Of a stretch of DNA of 64,000 bases, positions 1-9,458 are shown in pieces. The stretch comes from Bacteroidales bacterium (GTDB taxonomy: Bacteria; Bacteroidota; Bacteroidia; Bacteroidales; UBA1715): assembly GCA_031286165.1 (NCBI GenBank), contig JAITUU010000032.1:33653-97652 (forward strand). The letters run 5' to 3'. Below the pieces are notes generated by a model. It searched no databases, had not been told where the DNA came from, and was given only the letters and a program-made list of their open reading frames with translations. The translations under genes and the position numbers were made by a program. How positions within the stretch are numbered: position 1 is the stretch's first letter; the number at the start of each line of letters is the position of its first letter.

Positions 1-311
1 TTCTGCAATCGCTGAAAGTACGGAATGGCTATACCGAACAACTGCACCACGATAGATGCCGAAATGTAAGGCATAATACCCAGCGCAAATACCGAAGCAT
101 TGGCAAAGGCACCCCCTGAGAACATATTAATCAAACTCAACAAACCCGAATCGGCTTGTGCTGCCAATTTTTCCAACCCGTCAGGGTCTATTCCCGGCAA
201 TACCACAAACGAACCCAAGCGGTAGATTAATATCAAACCCAATGTAAATAAAATTCGAGAGCGTAACTCTTGAATTTTATAAATGTTTTTTAAGGTTTCT
301 ATGAATTTCAT
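1..311 (-). CDS. secY: SecY preprotein translocase subunit (partial, N-terminal part)
   Basis: About 103 N-terminal residues are visible, from an ATG at 311 to the window edge. The product is the central membrane channel of the Sec translocase. The start MKFIETLKNIYKI, the first membrane segment (FTLGLILIYRLGSFVVLPGI) and the following loop rich in Gly, Ala and Phe are typical of SecY. It follows rplO at 12 bases, the normal end of the spc operon. The remainder of the gene lies outside the window. Confidence 0.96.
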   Translation of the reverse strand, partial: MKFIETLKNIYKIQELRSRILFTLGLILIYRLGSFVVLPGIDPDGLEKLAAQADSGLLSLINMFSGGAFANASVFALGIMPYISASIVVQLFGIAIPYFQRLQ

Positions 312-323
312 TGTGTTATTAGA

Positions 324-770
324 TTACAGTTGTTCAATAGAACCACCTTGTGCTTCAATAATTTCTTGTGCTTTTTTCGAGAACGCATCTACCTTAATAC
401 TCACTTTGGTAGAAAGGGTGCCTTTCGCCAAAATTTTTATTAAATCGTTTTTCGATGCTAATCCACATTCAACGAACACACTATTGTCCAATTCTGTGAT
501 TTTTCTGCTATCAACTATGCTTTGAACAGAACTCAAATTGATTGCTTTGTATTCTACTCGGTTGATATTTTTAAATCCGAATTTTGGCACACGGCGTTGC
601 AATGGCATTTGACCGCCTTCAAAACCTTTTTTCTTTGAATAACCACTACGTGATTTCGCACCTTTGTGTCCACGTGTACTGGTTCCACCTTTTCCCGAAC
701 CGGCTCCACGACCGATTTTTTTGCTTGATTTTGTAGAACCTTTTGCTGGTTTTAATGTCTCTAAATTCAT
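324..770 (-). CDS. rplO: 50S ribosomal protein L15
   Basis: 148 residues, the usual length. The protein binds 23S rRNA late in assembly of the large subunit. The Gly/Lys/Arg-rich N-terminus (GRGAGSGKGGTSTRGHKG) and the motif GFEGGQMPLQRRVPKFGF are family signatures. It lies between rpmD and secY, the standard spc order, and is probably co-transcribed with both. Confidence 0.98.
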   Translation of the reverse strand: MNLETLKPAKGSTKSSKKIGRGAGSGKGGTSTRGHKGAKSRSGYSKKKGFEGGQMPLQRRVPKFGFKNINRVEYKAINLSSVQSIVDSRKITELDNSVFVECGLASKNDLIKILAKGTLSTKVSIKVDAFSKKAQEIIEAQGGSIEQL

Positions 771-777
771 TGTTATA

Positions 778-957
778 CTATATTTCTTCTGTTACAACTA
801 AGTGTTTCACTTTATCTATCATGCCTGCTATTGCCGGATTTAGTTCTTTTTCTACCGATGAGTTGATTTTTCCCAATCCTAAGGCTTCAAGTATTAACTT
901 TTGATTATTCGGTCTTCCGATTTTACTTCTTTTGAGTGTTATGCGTACTTTCGACAT
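778..957 (-). CDS. rpmD: 50S ribosomal protein L30
   Basis: 59 residues read directly from the minus strand: ATG at 957, stop at 778-780. The product begins [20 protein letters not shown] and ends [10 protein letters not shown], the normal L30 form of a single small domain. It fits exactly between rpsE and rplO with short spacers (12 and 7 bases), as expected in the spc operon. Confidence 0.95.
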   Translation of the reverse strand: MSKVRITLKRSKIGRPNNQKLILEALGLGKINSSVEKELNPAIAGMIDKVKHLVVTEEI

Positions 958-969
958 AATTTCTGATTT

Positions 970-1482
970 TTATCCGTTAAATACTTTTGATAATTCTACT
1001 CTACGTTGCTGTGCTACCATATTGGCATCACGCATTTCCGAAAGAGCCTTAAATGTTGCTTTCACCACATTGTGTGGGTTTGACGAACCTTTTGATTTTG
1101 CCAACACGTCTGTAATTCCCGCACTTTCAAGCACTGCACGCATTGCGCCACCTGCTTTTACTCCCGTACCATGCGATGCCGGTTTCATAAACACGGTTGC
1201 TCCGCTGTATTTTGTTTCTTGTTGGTGAGGTACAGTTCCTTTGATAATAGGTACTTTGATGAGATTTTTTTTCGCATCTTCCACTCCTTTTGCAATCGCT
1301 GCGGTTACTTCACCGGCTTTTCCCAAACCGTATCCTACGATACCGTTTTCATCGCCCACCACTACTATTGCAGAAAAACTGAATGTTCTACCACCTTTGG
1401 TTACTTTGGTAACGCGGTTGATTGCTACTAATCTATCTTTTAACTCTAAATCAGCTGTTCTAACTTTTCTAATATTATCCAT
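970..1482 (-). CDS. rpsE: 30S ribosomal protein S5
   Basis: 170 residues. S5 contributes to decoding fidelity on the small subunit. The double-stranded RNA-binding-like N-terminal domain ([20 protein letters not shown]) and the C-terminal [20 protein letters not shown] segment are conserved. It sits between rplR and rpmD in canonical order. Confidence 0.98.
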   Translation of the reverse strand: MDNIRKVRTADLELKDRLVAINRVTKVTKGGRTFSFSAIVVVGDENGIVGYGLGKAGEVTAAIAKGVEDAKKNLIKVPIIKGTVPHQQETKYSGATVFMKPASHGTGVKAGGAMRAVLESAGITDVLAKSKGSSNPHNVVKATFKALSEMRDANMVAQQRRVELSKVFNG

Positions 1483-1488
1483 ATTCGG

Positions 1489-1851
1489 TTAAAAATTTAA
1501 TCCATTACTACGTGCGGCTTCTGCCAATGATTTCACTCTACCATGATACAGGTAGCCATTGCGGTCAAATACTACGGTACTCAATCCTTGTGCGCTTGCT
1601 TTTTTGGCTGCTGCCTCGCCCACTATCGCTGCTTGCTCAATTTTTGTTTTACCGGCACATTGTGCGGCAATCTCTTTGTCAAGCGACGAAACTGCGAGCA
1701 ACGTTGCTCCGGCATTATCGTCAATTAATTGTACTGATATTTGTTTGTTACTTCTAAAAACGCTCATGCGGGGACGCTCTGCGGTGCCGCTTACGATTTT
1801 TCGTATGCGTTTTTTTATTCTGAATCTTCTTTCTGTTTTTGTGATAGCCAT
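1489..1851 (-). CDS. rplR: 50S ribosomal protein L18
   Basis: 120 residues. L18 carries 5S rRNA to the central protuberance. The segment [19 protein letters not shown] and the C-terminal [20 protein letters not shown] are diagnostic. Only six bases separate it from rpsE downstream. Confidence 0.98.
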   Translation of the reverse strand: MAITKTERRFRIKKRIRKIVSGTAERPRMSVFRSNKQISVQLIDDNAGATLLAVSSLDKEIAAQCAGKTKIEQAAIVGEAAAKKASAQGLSTVVFDRNGYLYHGRVKSLAEAARSNGLNF

Positions 1852-1869
1852 CTTCTCAACTATTTTTTA

Positions 1870-2421
1870 TTATTTACCTGCTGATTTACCTGCTTTACGG
1901 CGTAATTGCTCATTTTGGAAACGAATACCTTTTCCTTTATACGGTTCAGGTTTACGGAATGAACGAATTTTTGCCGCCACTTGACCCAACAATTGTTTGT
2001 CTATACTGGTCATGGTTAAAATTGGATTGCTACCGCGTTCCGATTTTGCCTCAGCGTGAATTTCTTTTGGTAATTGAAACACAATAGCGTGCGAAAATCC
2101 AAGTGCCATCTCTACATTCTGACCGGTAACGTTCACACGATAACCTACCCCTACAAATTCTTGTACTACGGTATAACCTGTGCTCACGCCTACCACCATA
2201 TTGTTGATTAAAGAACGATACAATCCGTGTTTTGAACGAACGTCTTTTTCTTCCGATGCGCGTACTATTTCTACTTGGTTTCCTTCTTGTTTGAGTTCAA
2301 AACCATTTTCTATTTTTTGTGTCAATTCCCCTTTCGGTCCTTTCACCGTAACTACGTTATCGGCAACGGTTACGCTAACTTTATCGGGAAGATTGATAAG
2401 TGATTTTCCTATACGTGACAT
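1870..2421 (-). CDS. rplF: 50S ribosomal protein L6
   Basis: 183 residues, two tandem L6 domains. It binds 23S rRNA near the factor-binding site. Visible signatures are MSRIGKSLINLPDKV at the N-terminus and the C-terminal RSFRKPEPYKGKGIRF. It stands in the normal position between rpsH and rplR. Confidence 0.98.
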   Translation of the reverse strand: MSRIGKSLINLPDKVSVTVADNVVTVKGPKGELTQKIENGFELKQEGNQVEIVRASEEKDVRSKHGLYRSLINNMVVGVSTGYTVVQEFVGVGYRVNVTGQNVEMALGFSHAIVFQLPKEIHAEAKSERGSNPILTMTSIDKQLLGQVAAKIRSFRKPEPYKGKGIRFQNEQLRRKAGKSAGK

Positions 2422-2433
2422 TACTTTCCTTTT

Positions 2434-2829
2434 TTAATAAATGTAACATAAAACCTCTCCACCAACATTGAGCGTGCGTGCTTCTTTATCGGAAATCACA
2501 CCTTTGTTGGTCGATAAAATTGCTATACCTAAACCATTGAGTACTCGTGGCAATTCTTCGGTTGATACGTATTTACGTAAACCCGGTTTACTTACTCGTT
2601 GGATTGATTTTATAGCCGGTGTTTTGGTTATCGGATGATATTTAAGGGCTATTTTGATAACTCCTTGGGGTCCTTCATTTTCAAATTTATAACTTAAAAT
2701 GTACCCTTTGTCATGTAGTACTTTGGTCATTTCCTTTTTCAAATTCGATGAAGGAATTTCTACTACTTTATGACGTGCTGTTTGAGCATTTCTAATGCGT
2801 GTTAGAAAATCTGCTATTGGATCTGTCAT
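2434..2829 (-). CDS. rpsH: 30S ribosomal protein S8
   Basis: 131 residues. It binds the central domain of 16S rRNA, and in model bacteria it is the translational repressor of the spc operon; that role is not tested here. N-terminal DPIADFLTRIRNAQ and the C-terminal GLGIAILSTNKGVISDKEAR are conserved. Confidence 0.98.
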   Translation of the reverse strand: MTDPIADFLTRIRNAQTARHKVVEIPSSNLKKEMTKVLHDKGYILSYKFENEGPQGVIKIALKYHPITKTPAIKSIQRVSKPGLRKYVSTEELPRVLNGLGIAILSTNKGVISDKEARTLNVGGEVLCYIY

Positions 2830-2849
2830 GTTACTTTTTCTATATTATT

Positions 2850-3119
2850 TTACCAACTTGCTTTTTTTACTCCCGGAATTAATCCTGCCGATGCCATTTC
2901 TCTGAATTGAATACGGCTGATTCCGAATTGTCTCATATATCCTTTCGGACGTCCTGTGATGTTACAACGATTGTGTAATCGGTTAGGCGATGAGTTTTTG
3001 GGTAATTTTTGCAACCCTTCAAAATCTCCACTCGCTTTTAACTCTGCGCGGCGTTTTGCGTATTTATTTACTAATTTTTGTCGCTTAACTTCGCGTGCTT
3101 TCATTGATTCCTTTGCCAT
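2850..3119 (-). CDS. rpsN: 30S ribosomal protein S14, zinc-independent form
   Basis: 89 residues, the long form. The C-terminal half carries [20 protein letters not shown]. The paired CxxC zinc ligands of the short form are absent, so this is the C-minus (zinc-independent) type. Its place between rplE and rpsH is standard. Confidence 0.97.
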   Translation of the reverse strand: MAKESMKAREVKRQKLVNKYAKRRAELKASGDFEGLQKLPKNSSPNRLHNRCNITGRPKGYMRQFGISRIQFREMASAGLIPGVKKASW

Positions 3120-3127
3120 ATCTCTTC

Positions 3128-3673
3128 TTATTTTTTAAATGGGAAACCAAATTCTTTTAATAATGCAAATCCTTCTTGGTCGGTATTTGCCGTTGTAACT
3201 ATGGTAATATCCATACCCATCATGGTAGTGATTTTATCAATTTCAATTTCGGGAAAAATAATTTGTTCCTGAATACCGAAGGTATAGTTACCGCGTTTGT
3301 CCAATTTTGTGTTAAATCCTTGGAAATCACGAATACGTGGCAATGCTGCCGAAATCAATCGTTCCAAAAATTCATACATCTTATCGCGGCGCAAAGTTAC
3401 GCGCACTCCTACCGGAACGCCTTTTCGCAATTTGAAGTTTGAAATATCTTTTTTAGAATAGGTAGCGATTGCTTTTTGACCGGCGATTAATGTGAGTTCA
3501 TTAATTGCGGTTTCAATCAGTTTTTTATCGGCTACTGCTTTTCCAATACCTTGATTTATTACAATTTTTTCAATGCGAGGAACTTGCATATTCGATTTAT
3601 AACCAAATTCCTTTTGTAAGTTAGCCTGAACTTTTTCAAGATATACTTTTTTGAGTGTAGGTGTATAAGCCAT
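3128..3673 (-). CDS. rplE: 50S ribosomal protein L5
   Basis: 181 residues. L5 binds 5S rRNA and contacts the P-site tRNA. Signatures include [34 protein letters not shown] and RDFQGFN. Its ATG overlaps the stop codon of rplX by one base (TAATG), which suggests translational coupling. Confidence 0.98.
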   Translation of the reverse strand: MAYTPTLKKVYLEKVQANLQKEFGYKSNMQVPRIEKIVINQGIGKAVADKKLIETAINELTLIAGQKAIATYSKKDISNFKLRKGVPVGVRVTLRRDKMYEFLERLISAALPRIRDFQGFNTKLDKRGNYTFGIQEQIIFPEIEIDKITTMMGMDITIVTTANTDQEGFALLKEFGFPFKK

Positions 3674-3996
3674 TATTTAATTTCCTCCCCTGTCTTTTTT
3701 GAATAACGCACTAATTTTCCACTATCATTTGCTTTTCTGCCTACTCTCGTTGGTTTTCCCGTAGCAGGATTGATAAGCATAAGATTTGAAACATGAATAG
3801 GAGCCTCTTGTTTGATAATTCCTCCTTGAGGATTTTTTGCATTTGGTTTCGTGTGTTTTGAAATCAAATTTAAACCTTCCACTATGGCTCTGTCGGTTTT
3901 AGTTACCATTTTGAGAACTTTTCCTTCTCGTCCTTTATCCTCACCCGACAACACCAACACGGTATCTCCTTTTTTTATGTGATATTTACTTTGCAT
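3673..3996 (-). CDS. rplX: 50S ribosomal protein L24
   Basis: 107 residues with an N-terminal KOW motif ([21 protein letters not shown]). L24 starts assembly of the large subunit. The stop codon overlaps the rplE start by one base. Confidence 0.98.
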   Translation of the reverse strand: MQSKYHIKKGDTVLVLSGEDKGREGKVLKMVTKTDRAIVEGLNLISKHTKPNAKNPQGGIIKQEAPIHVSNLMLINPATGKPTRVGRKANDSGKLVRYSKKTGEEIK

Positions 3997-4016
3997 TTCT
4001 GTTATCTAATTACAAA

Positions 4017-4385
4017 TTATAATACTTCCGGTGCTAATGAAACAATTTTCATGTATTGTTTATCGCGCAATTCACGACCAACCGGACCAAATATACGAGT
4101 TCCTCGCATTTCACCCGCTTCGTTCAATAATACAACTGCGTTGTCATCGAAACGAATGTATGAGCCATCGGGACGTTTTACTTCTTTTTTTGTGCGCACT
4201 ATCACAGCCTTGGTTACTTGTCCTTTTTTTACGTTACCATTGGGCATTGCATCTTTCACGGTTACCACAATTTTATCTCCAATTGAGGCATAACGTCGAG
4301 CAGTTCCTCCAAGTACACGAATACAAAGAACTTCTTTCGCGCCACTGTTGTCGGCTACATTTAATCTTGATTCTTGTTGTATCAT
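4017..4385 (-). CDS. rplN: 50S ribosomal protein L14
   Basis: 122 residues. L14 forms an intersubunit bridge. [19 protein letters not shown] at the N-terminus and the C-terminal [20 protein letters not shown] are near-invariant in bacteria. One base separates it from rpsQ upstream. Confidence 0.98.
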   Translation of the reverse strand: MIQQESRLNVADNSGAKEVLCIRVLGGTARRYASIGDKIVVTVKDAMPNGNVKKGQVTKAVIVRTKKEVKRPDGSYIRFDDNAVVLLNEAGEMRGTRIFGPVGRELRDKQYMKIVSLAPEVL

Positions 4386-4386
4386 C

Positions 4387-4641
4387 TTATTTCGCTCTTT
4401 CTATTATTTCTACTAATCGCCAGCATTTTGTTTTGCTCAATGGGCGAGTTTCCATTATTCTTACAGTATCACCTTCTGCACAGTCATTCTTTTCGTCGTG
4501 GGCGACAAATTTAGTAGTTTTTTTCAAAAACTTACCATACATTGCGTGTTTTACTTTTCTTTCTACTGCAACCACTATGGATTTATCCATTTTGTTGCTT
4601 ACTACGACTCCGATTCGTTCTTTTCTGAAATTTCTTTCCAT
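4387..4641 (-). CDS. rpsQ: 30S ribosomal protein S17
   Basis: 84 residues with an OB-fold. [20 protein letters not shown] and the C-terminal [16 protein letters not shown] are typical. It binds the 5' domain of 16S rRNA. It lies between rpmC and rplN as expected. Confidence 0.98.
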   Translation of the reverse strand: MERNFRKERIGVVVSNKMDKSIVVAVERKVKHAMYGKFLKKTTKFVAHDEKNDCAEGDTVRIMETRPLSKTKCWRLVEIIERAK

Positions 4642-4652
4642 TGTAGATACTA

Positions 4653-4844
4653 TTATTTAAGTTCTCGTTCTTTTATTATCGTATTGATACGAGCTATCGT
4701 TTTACGAGCTTCTTTTATTTTATTTGGATTTTCCAAAGGAGTAATTGCATGATTCAATTTCATGCGCGAATAGTTATCTACCTCTACTTGGAGTTTCTCA
4801 ACTATTTCTTTTTCCGATAGTTCTCTGATTTCTGCTACTTTCAT
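4653..4844 (-). CDS. rpmC: 50S ribosomal protein L29
   Basis: 63 residues, a short helical hairpin protein at the exit of the peptide tunnel. [14 protein letters not shown] and the C-terminal [20 protein letters not shown] match the family. Confidence 0.97.
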   Translation of the reverse strand: MKVAEIRELSEKEIVEKLQVEVDNYSRMKLNHAITPLENPNKIKEARKTIARINTIIKERELK

Positions 4845-4862
4845 TGTATTGTTAATTTTCTA

Positions 4863-5282
4863 CTATTCTTGATAATCATTACGTACAATAAATTTGGTAG
4901 TTACCGGAAGTTTTTGTGCTGCCAAGCGTAATGCTTCTTTCGCAATTTCTAACGGCACGCCTTCGGCTTCAAATAGTATGCGACCCGGTGTTACCGGTGC
5001 AACCCAATGTGATAAGGCTCCTTTCCCTTTACCCATACGAACCTCTGCCGGTTTCGATGTTACTGGTTTGTCGGGAAATATACGTATCCAAATTTGTCCT
5101 TCACGTTTCATATAACGAGTTACCGCAATACGAGCAGCCTCTATTTGACGTGATGTTATCCAACATGTTTCCAATGTTTTGATGCCAAACGAACCAAATG
5201 CAAGTTCCGTTCCTCTATGAGCAACGCCTTTCATTTTGCCTTTTTGCTGTTTTCTGTATTTTGTTTTCTTTGGTTGTAACAT
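4863..5282 (-). CDS. rplP: 50S ribosomal protein L16
   Basis: 139 residues. L16 contacts the peptidyl transferase centre and the A-site t[22 protein letters not shown] and [20 protein letters not shown] are strong signatures. Placed between rpsC and rpmC as usual. Confidence 0.98.
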   Translation of the reverse strand: MLQPKKTKYRKQQKGKMKGVAHRGTELAFGSFGIKTLETCWITSRQIEAARIAVTRYMKREGQIWIRIFPDKPVTSKPAEVRMGKGKGALSHWVAPVTPGRILFEAEGVPLEIAKEALRLAAQKLPVTTKFIVRNDYQE

Positions 5283-5301
5283 TGCTTTATAATCTTATAA
5301 A

Positions 5302-6009
5302 TTATTTTTTACGTTTTCTGAGTGCTTGCGATGATTTTTTCGGTGCACCGGCTGATTGACTGCTGTTTGGGCTTAAATCAACTTTACCATATACTTCTCC
5401 TTTGAATATCCATACTTTCAAACCTAATTTTCCGTATGTAGTTTGTGCTGCCACCGAAGCATAATCTATATCGGCACGCAAGGTATGAAGCGGTGTACGT
5501 CCTTCTTTATACATTTCCGAACGTGCCATCTCAGCACCATTCAAACGTCCTGATATTTGAATTTTGATACCTTCTGCTCCCATGCGCATAGCTGAGGCTA
5601 TTGCCATTTTGATTGCTCTGCGGTATGCCACACGTCCTTCTAATTGACGTGCAATGCTATCTCCTACGATAATTGCGTCCAATTCCGGGCGTTTGATTTC
5701 AAATATATTGATTTGTACTTCTTTGTTTGAAATCTTTTTCAACTCTTCTTTCAGTTTATCTACTTCTTGACCGCCTTTGCCTATGATTACACCCGGACGA
5801 GCAGTGTTGATAGTGATTGTAACTAATTTTAAAGTTCTTTCAATGATTATTTTTGAAATACTTGCTTTTGCAAGACGAGCGTACAAATATCTGCGGATTT
5901 TGTAATCTTCATGTAGTTTCTCTACATAATCATTACCTCCGTACCAGTTAGAATCCCAACCTTTTATAATTCCTAATCTGTTTGCTATTGGATTTACTTT
6001 TTGTCCCAT
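5302..6009 (-). CDS. rpsC: 30S ribosomal protein S3
   Basis: 235 residues. The N-terminal type II KH domain shows the GxxG loop in [19 protein letters not shown], and the C-terminal domain shows [21 protein letters not shown]3 lies at the mRNA entry channel. The basic tail ends ALRKRKK. Confidence 0.98.
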   Translation of the reverse strand: MGQKVNPIANRLGIIKGWDSNWYGGNDYVEKLHEDYKIRRYLYARLAKASISKIIIERTLKLVTITINTARPGVIIGKGGQEVDKLKEELKKISNKEVQINIFEIKRPELDAIIVGDSIARQLEGRVAYRRAIKMAIASAMRMGAEGIKIQISGRLNGAEMARSEMYKEGRTPLHTLRADIDYASVAAQTTYGKLGLKVWIFKGEVYGKVDLSPNSSQSAGAPKKSSQALRKRKK

Positions 6010-6020
6010 GAATAAAATTT

Positions 6021-6425
6021 TTATGCTTCTAAATTAATGGTATCTACTACAACAGTAACGTGGTTTGAACGTTTACGTATTCTGTGTGCACGTCCTTGCG
6101 GTGCAGGTTGAATGCGTTTGAGCATTCGTCCTTCGTCCACAAAAATTTCTTTCACAAACAATTGGTTGTCTTCTATACGTTTGCCTTCATTTTTTTGTTG
6201 CCAATTGTTAATTGCACTCAACACAAGTTTCTCAACTTTTCGTGATGCTTCTTTTGTTGAATATTTCAAAAGGTCCAAAGCATTGTTTACTTCTCTCCCT
6301 CTAATCATGTCTGCAACCAAACGCATTTTTCGTGGCGATGAAGGGCAATCACGTAAAATCGCAAAGGCTTTGCTTTTTTTAGCCTCTTTGTACTTATCGG
6401 CTGTTATTTTTTTTCTATTACTCAT
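6021..6425 (-). CDS. rplV: 50S ribosomal protein L22
   Basis: 134 residues. Its beta-hairpin, here around [20 protein letters not shown], reaches into the exit tunnel. [17 protein letters not shown] is a family signature. In normal S10 operon order. Confidence 0.98.
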   Translation of the reverse strand: MSNRKKITADKYKEAKKSKAFAILRDCPSSPRKMRLVADMIRGREVNNALDLLKYSTKEASRKVEKLVLSAINNWQQKNEGKRIEDNQLFVKEIFVDEGRMLKRIQPAPQGRAHRIRKRSNHVTVVVDTINLEA

Positions 6426-6435
6426 GACTTAGCTC

Positions 6436-6711
6436 TTATTTCTTTTTATTCTTTTTACCGGCATGACCTCTAAAATTTCTTGTTGGTGCAAATTCACCAA
6501 GTTTGTGTCCTACCATGTTTTCGGTAACATACACGGGAATAAATTTATTTCCGTTGTGTACTGCCATAGTGTGTCCTACAAAATCAGGTGAAATCATAGA
6601 TGCTCTCGCCCACGTTTTTACTACTGTTTTTTTGCCACTATCATTCATTCCAAGAACTTTGCGTTCTAAATTGAAATCAATATATGGTCCTTTTTTTAGA
6701 GAACGACTCAT
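6436..6711 (-). CDS. rpsS: 30S ribosomal protein S19
   Basis: 91 residues. [19 protein letters not shown] at the N-terminus and the C-terminal [20 protein letters not shown] identify it. S19 sits in the head of the small subunit with S13. Confidence 0.98.
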   Translation of the reverse strand: MSRSLKKGPYIDFNLERKVLGMNDSGKKTVVKTWARASMISPDFVGHTMAVHNGNKFIPVYVTENMVGHKLGEFAPTRNFRGHAGKKNKKK

Positions 6712-6729
6712 AACGTGTGTTTAATTAAA

Positions 6730-7554
6730 TTATTTCTTTCTTCTTTCAATGATTAACTTAGTTGAGGCTTTTTTCGGTGCGCGTGTTTTGTACCCTTTTG
6801 CCGGCAAGCCTTTGCGTGAACGTGGATGTCCACCCGATGCTCTACCTTCACCACCACCCATTGGGTGATCCACAGGGTTCATTACCACACCTCTCACTCG
6901 CGGACGGCGACCCAACCATCGTGAGCGACCTGCTTTTCCTGAACGAAGAAGTGAGTATTCTGAATTGGAAACGCTACCTATTGTTGCTTTACAAGTAACT
7001 AATATCATACGAGTTTCGCCCGATGGCAATTTGATGATTGCAAATTTTCCATCACGTGATGCTAACTGTGCGTATGTGCCGGCACTTCGTGCAAGTTGCG
7101 CACCTTTGCCGGGAGTTAATTCAATATTATGAATAATAGTACCAAGTGGTATTTCTTTCAAATATAAGCAGTTTCCTACTTCGGGTTCAACCCCTTCGCC
7201 TGCTTCTATTTTTTGCCCCACTTGAATGCCGTTTGGTGCTATAATATAGCGTTTTTCGCCATCGGTATATTGCACCAACGAAATATAAGCACTTCTGTTT
7301 GGGTCATACTCCAAAGAAAGCACTTCTGCTTGAACGTTTTCTTTGTCGCGTTTGAAATCTATAATACGATATTTTCTTTTATGACCGCCACCTATATAAC
7401 GCATTGTCATTTTACCTGTATTGTTTCGTCCACCTGTGCGTTTAATTGGTTCAAGTAGAGATTTCTCAGGTTTTATCTTTGTAAGTCCGGTATTTACGGC
7501 AACAATTTTATGACGTTGCCCCGGAGTTATCGGTTTTAATTTTTTTACTGCCAT
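6730..7554 (-). CDS. rplB: 50S ribosomal protein L2
   Basis: 274 residues. L2 is required for subunit association and peptidyl transfer. The conserved [17 protein letters not shown] and the C-terminal [19 protein letters not shown], which includes the key His, are intact. Confidence 0.99.
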   Translation of the reverse strand: MAVKKLKPITPGQRHKIVAVNTGLTKIKPEKSLLEPIKRTGGRNNTGKMTMRYIGGGHKRKYRIIDFKRDKENVQAEVLSLEYDPNRSAYISLVQYTDGEKRYIIAPNGIQVGQKIEAGEGVEPEVGNCLYLKEIPLGTIIHNIELTPGKGAQLARSAGTYAQLASRDGKFAIIKLPSGETRMILVTCKATIGSVSNSEYSLLRSGKAGRSRWLGRRPRVRGVVMNPVDHPMGGGEGRASGGHPRSRKGLPAKGYKTRAPKKASTKLIIERRKK

Positions 7555-7560
7555 CGCTTA

Positions 7561-7851
7561 TTAAATATTACTATAGAAGTCTATTTGTTCTCCTTTTTTT
7601 ACAGATATTATCGCTTTTTTGAACGCATTTGTTCTTCCGGCAATTAATCCTGCTTTTGTATTACGTGTTTTTACCTTGCCGGCATAACGCATAGTGTTCA
7701 CCGCTTCCACAGTTACTCCGTATGTGTCTTCCACTGATTTTTTAATTTCATTTTTATCGGCACGTTTATCTACAATAAATCCATATTGATTCAACGTGTC
7801 GCCTTTTTTCGACATTTTCTCAGTTATGAGTGGTTTTTGTAAGATTTCCAT
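7561..7851 (-). CDS. rplW: 50S ribosomal protein L23
   Basis: 96 residues from the ATG at 7851 (MEILQKPLITEKMS). An in-frame TTG two codons upstream (7857) is open, but ATG is the more likely start. L23 sits at the tunnel exit and docks trigger factor and SRP. It lies between rplD and rplB. Confidence 0.97.
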   Translation of the reverse strand: MEILQKPLITEKMSKKGDTLNQYGFIVDKRADKNEIKKSVEDTYGVTVEAVNTMRYAGKVKTRNTKAGLIAGRTNAFKKAIISVKKGEQIDFYSNI

Positions 7852-7859
7852 TACCAATT

Positions 7860-8486
7860 TTATTTTAAATTATTCTCAATTTCTTCTACCGAACTTTCAA
7901 GTATCACGATGTTTTTTGCCTTCAATAAATCATAAGTGTTTATATCACAAGCATTTACGGCTGAAACTTGCTGTAAATTACGAGAGGACAAATATACATT
8001 TTTATTTGATTCAGGCACTACTATTAAAAAGTTTTTGTTATTTATTTTGAGATTTTCCTGAATCTTCACCATTTCTTTGGTTTTAGGTGCCTCAAAATCA
8101 AAGTCTTCCACTACTATAATAGCATTCTCTTTTAGTTTCGATGAAAGTACCGATTTACGTGCTAAATCTTTTACTTTTTTATTTACTTTTTGAAAGTAAT
8201 CATGCGGTTGCGGACCAAAAATTCTACCTCCACCACGATACATTGGGTTATTCGCGCTACCTGCACGAGCACCGCCGGTACCTTTTTGGCGTTTCAATTT
8301 TTTAGTACTTCCGGCTACCATGTTACGTTCTTTCGAGGCATGAGTACCTTGTCGTTTGTTTGCCAATATTGCTTTTACATCTAAATAAACAGCGTGTTCA
8401 TTGGGTTCTATACCGAATATCGTTTCGTCTAACACTACTTTTTTATTCGTATCTTTTCCTTGTATATCTTTAACTACTACTTCCAT
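7860..8486 (-). CDS. rplD: 50S ribosomal protein L4
   Basis: 208 residues. The extended loop ATIAL-type region is represented here by KLKRQKGTGGARAGSANNP, which lines the exit tunnel and is the site of macrolide-resistance changes in other species. The order rplC-rplD-rplW is canonical. Confidence 0.98.
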   Translation of the reverse strand: MEVVVKDIQGKDTNKKVVLDETIFGIEPNEHAVYLDVKAILANKRQGTHASKERNMVAGSTKKLKRQKGTGGARAGSANNPMYRGGGRIFGPQPHDYFQKVNKKVKDLARKSVLSSKLKENAIIVVEDFDFEAPKTKEMVKIQENLKINNKNFLIVVPESNKNVYLSSRNLQQVSAVNACDINTYDLLKAKNIVILESSVEEIENNLK

Positions 8487-8494
8487 TATTCAGA

Positions 8495-9115
8495 TTATTT
8501 AGTCATTATTACATATCCGCCTTTCGCTCCGGGAATTGCTCCTTTCACTAACACTACGTTTTTATCGGCAAGTATTTTCACTACTTCTAAGTTCTCTACT
8601 TTCACTTGATTGCCGCCCATTTGACCACCCATACGCATTCCTTTGAATACACGTGAAGGGGTAGAACAAGCACCAATAGAACCCGGCGCACGCAAACGGT
8701 TGTGCTGACCGTGTGTGCTTTCACCCACACCGCCGAAACCATGTCGGCGCACAACGCCTTGAAATCCGCGTCCTTTGCTATTACCTGTTACTGCGAGCAA
8801 ATCGCCTTCGGCTACTAAACTTGCTACATCGAGTACATCGCCTAATTGTACTTCTTTTTCAAAATCGCGAAACTCTACAACTTGACGTTTGGGGGTAGAA
8901 TTTGCTTTTTTGAAATGTCCCAATTCTGCTTTGGTAGTGTTTTTCTCTTTTTTATCGTCAAACGCTAATTGCACAGAATTGTATCCGTCTGTTTCTACAG
9001 TTTTCACTTGTGTAACCACACAAGGTCCTGTTTCTATTACTGTACATGCAATATTTTTACCATCGGGCAAAAAGATTGATGTCATACCTATTTTTTTTCC
9101 TAAAATACCGAGCAT
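8495..9115 (-). CDS. rplC: 50S ribosomal protein L3
   Basis: 206 residues. [13 protein letters not shown] at the N-terminus and [20 protein letters not shown] around the loop that approaches the peptidyl transferase centre identify L3. Next to rpsJ, in S10 operon order. Confidence 0.98.
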   Translation of the reverse strand: MLGILGKKIGMTSIFLPDGKNIACTVIETGPCVVTQVKTVETDGYNSVQLAFDDKKEKNTTKAELGHFKKANSTPKRQVVEFRDFEKEVQLGDVLDVASLVAEGDLLAVTGNSKGRGFQGVVRRHGFGGVGESTHGQHNRLRAPGSIGACSTPSRVFKGMRMGGQMGGNQVKVENLEVVKILADKNVVLVKGAIPGAKGGYVIMTK

Positions 9116-9136
9116 TTTTTTACTTTTTTTAAGTTA

Positions 9137-9442
9137 TCACACTTTAATTTCTACTTCTACACCACTTGGCAACTCTAATTTCATTAACGCATCAACGGTT
9201 TTCGATGTACTGCTGTAAATGTCCAACAATCGTTTGTGCGCTGTTAATTGAAACTGTTCACGAGCTTTTTTGTTTACGTGCGTAGAACGTAAAACAGTAA
9301 AAATTCTCTTGTGAGTTGGCAGCGGAATCGGACCACTTACTACCGCTCCGGTAGTTTTAACGGTTTTTACGATTTTCTCAGCAGATTTGTCCACGAGATT
9401 GTAATCGTATGATTTCAACTTGATTCTAATTTTTTGACTCAT
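9137..9442 (-). CDS. rpsJ: 30S ribosomal protein S10
   Basis: 101 residues. S10 acts in the head of the small subunit and in NusB/NusG-dependent antitermination. [20 protein letters not shown] and [20 protein letters not shown] are conserved. It is 16 bases downstream of fusA, so here the str and S10 operons run together. Confidence 0.98.
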   Translation of the reverse strand: MSQKIRIKLKSYDYNLVDKSAEKIVKTVKTTGAVVSGPIPLPTHKRIFTVLRSTHVNKKAREQFQLTAHKRLLDIYSSTSKTVDALMKLELPSGVEVEIKV

Positions 9443-9458
9443 GCCTATTATTAATTAT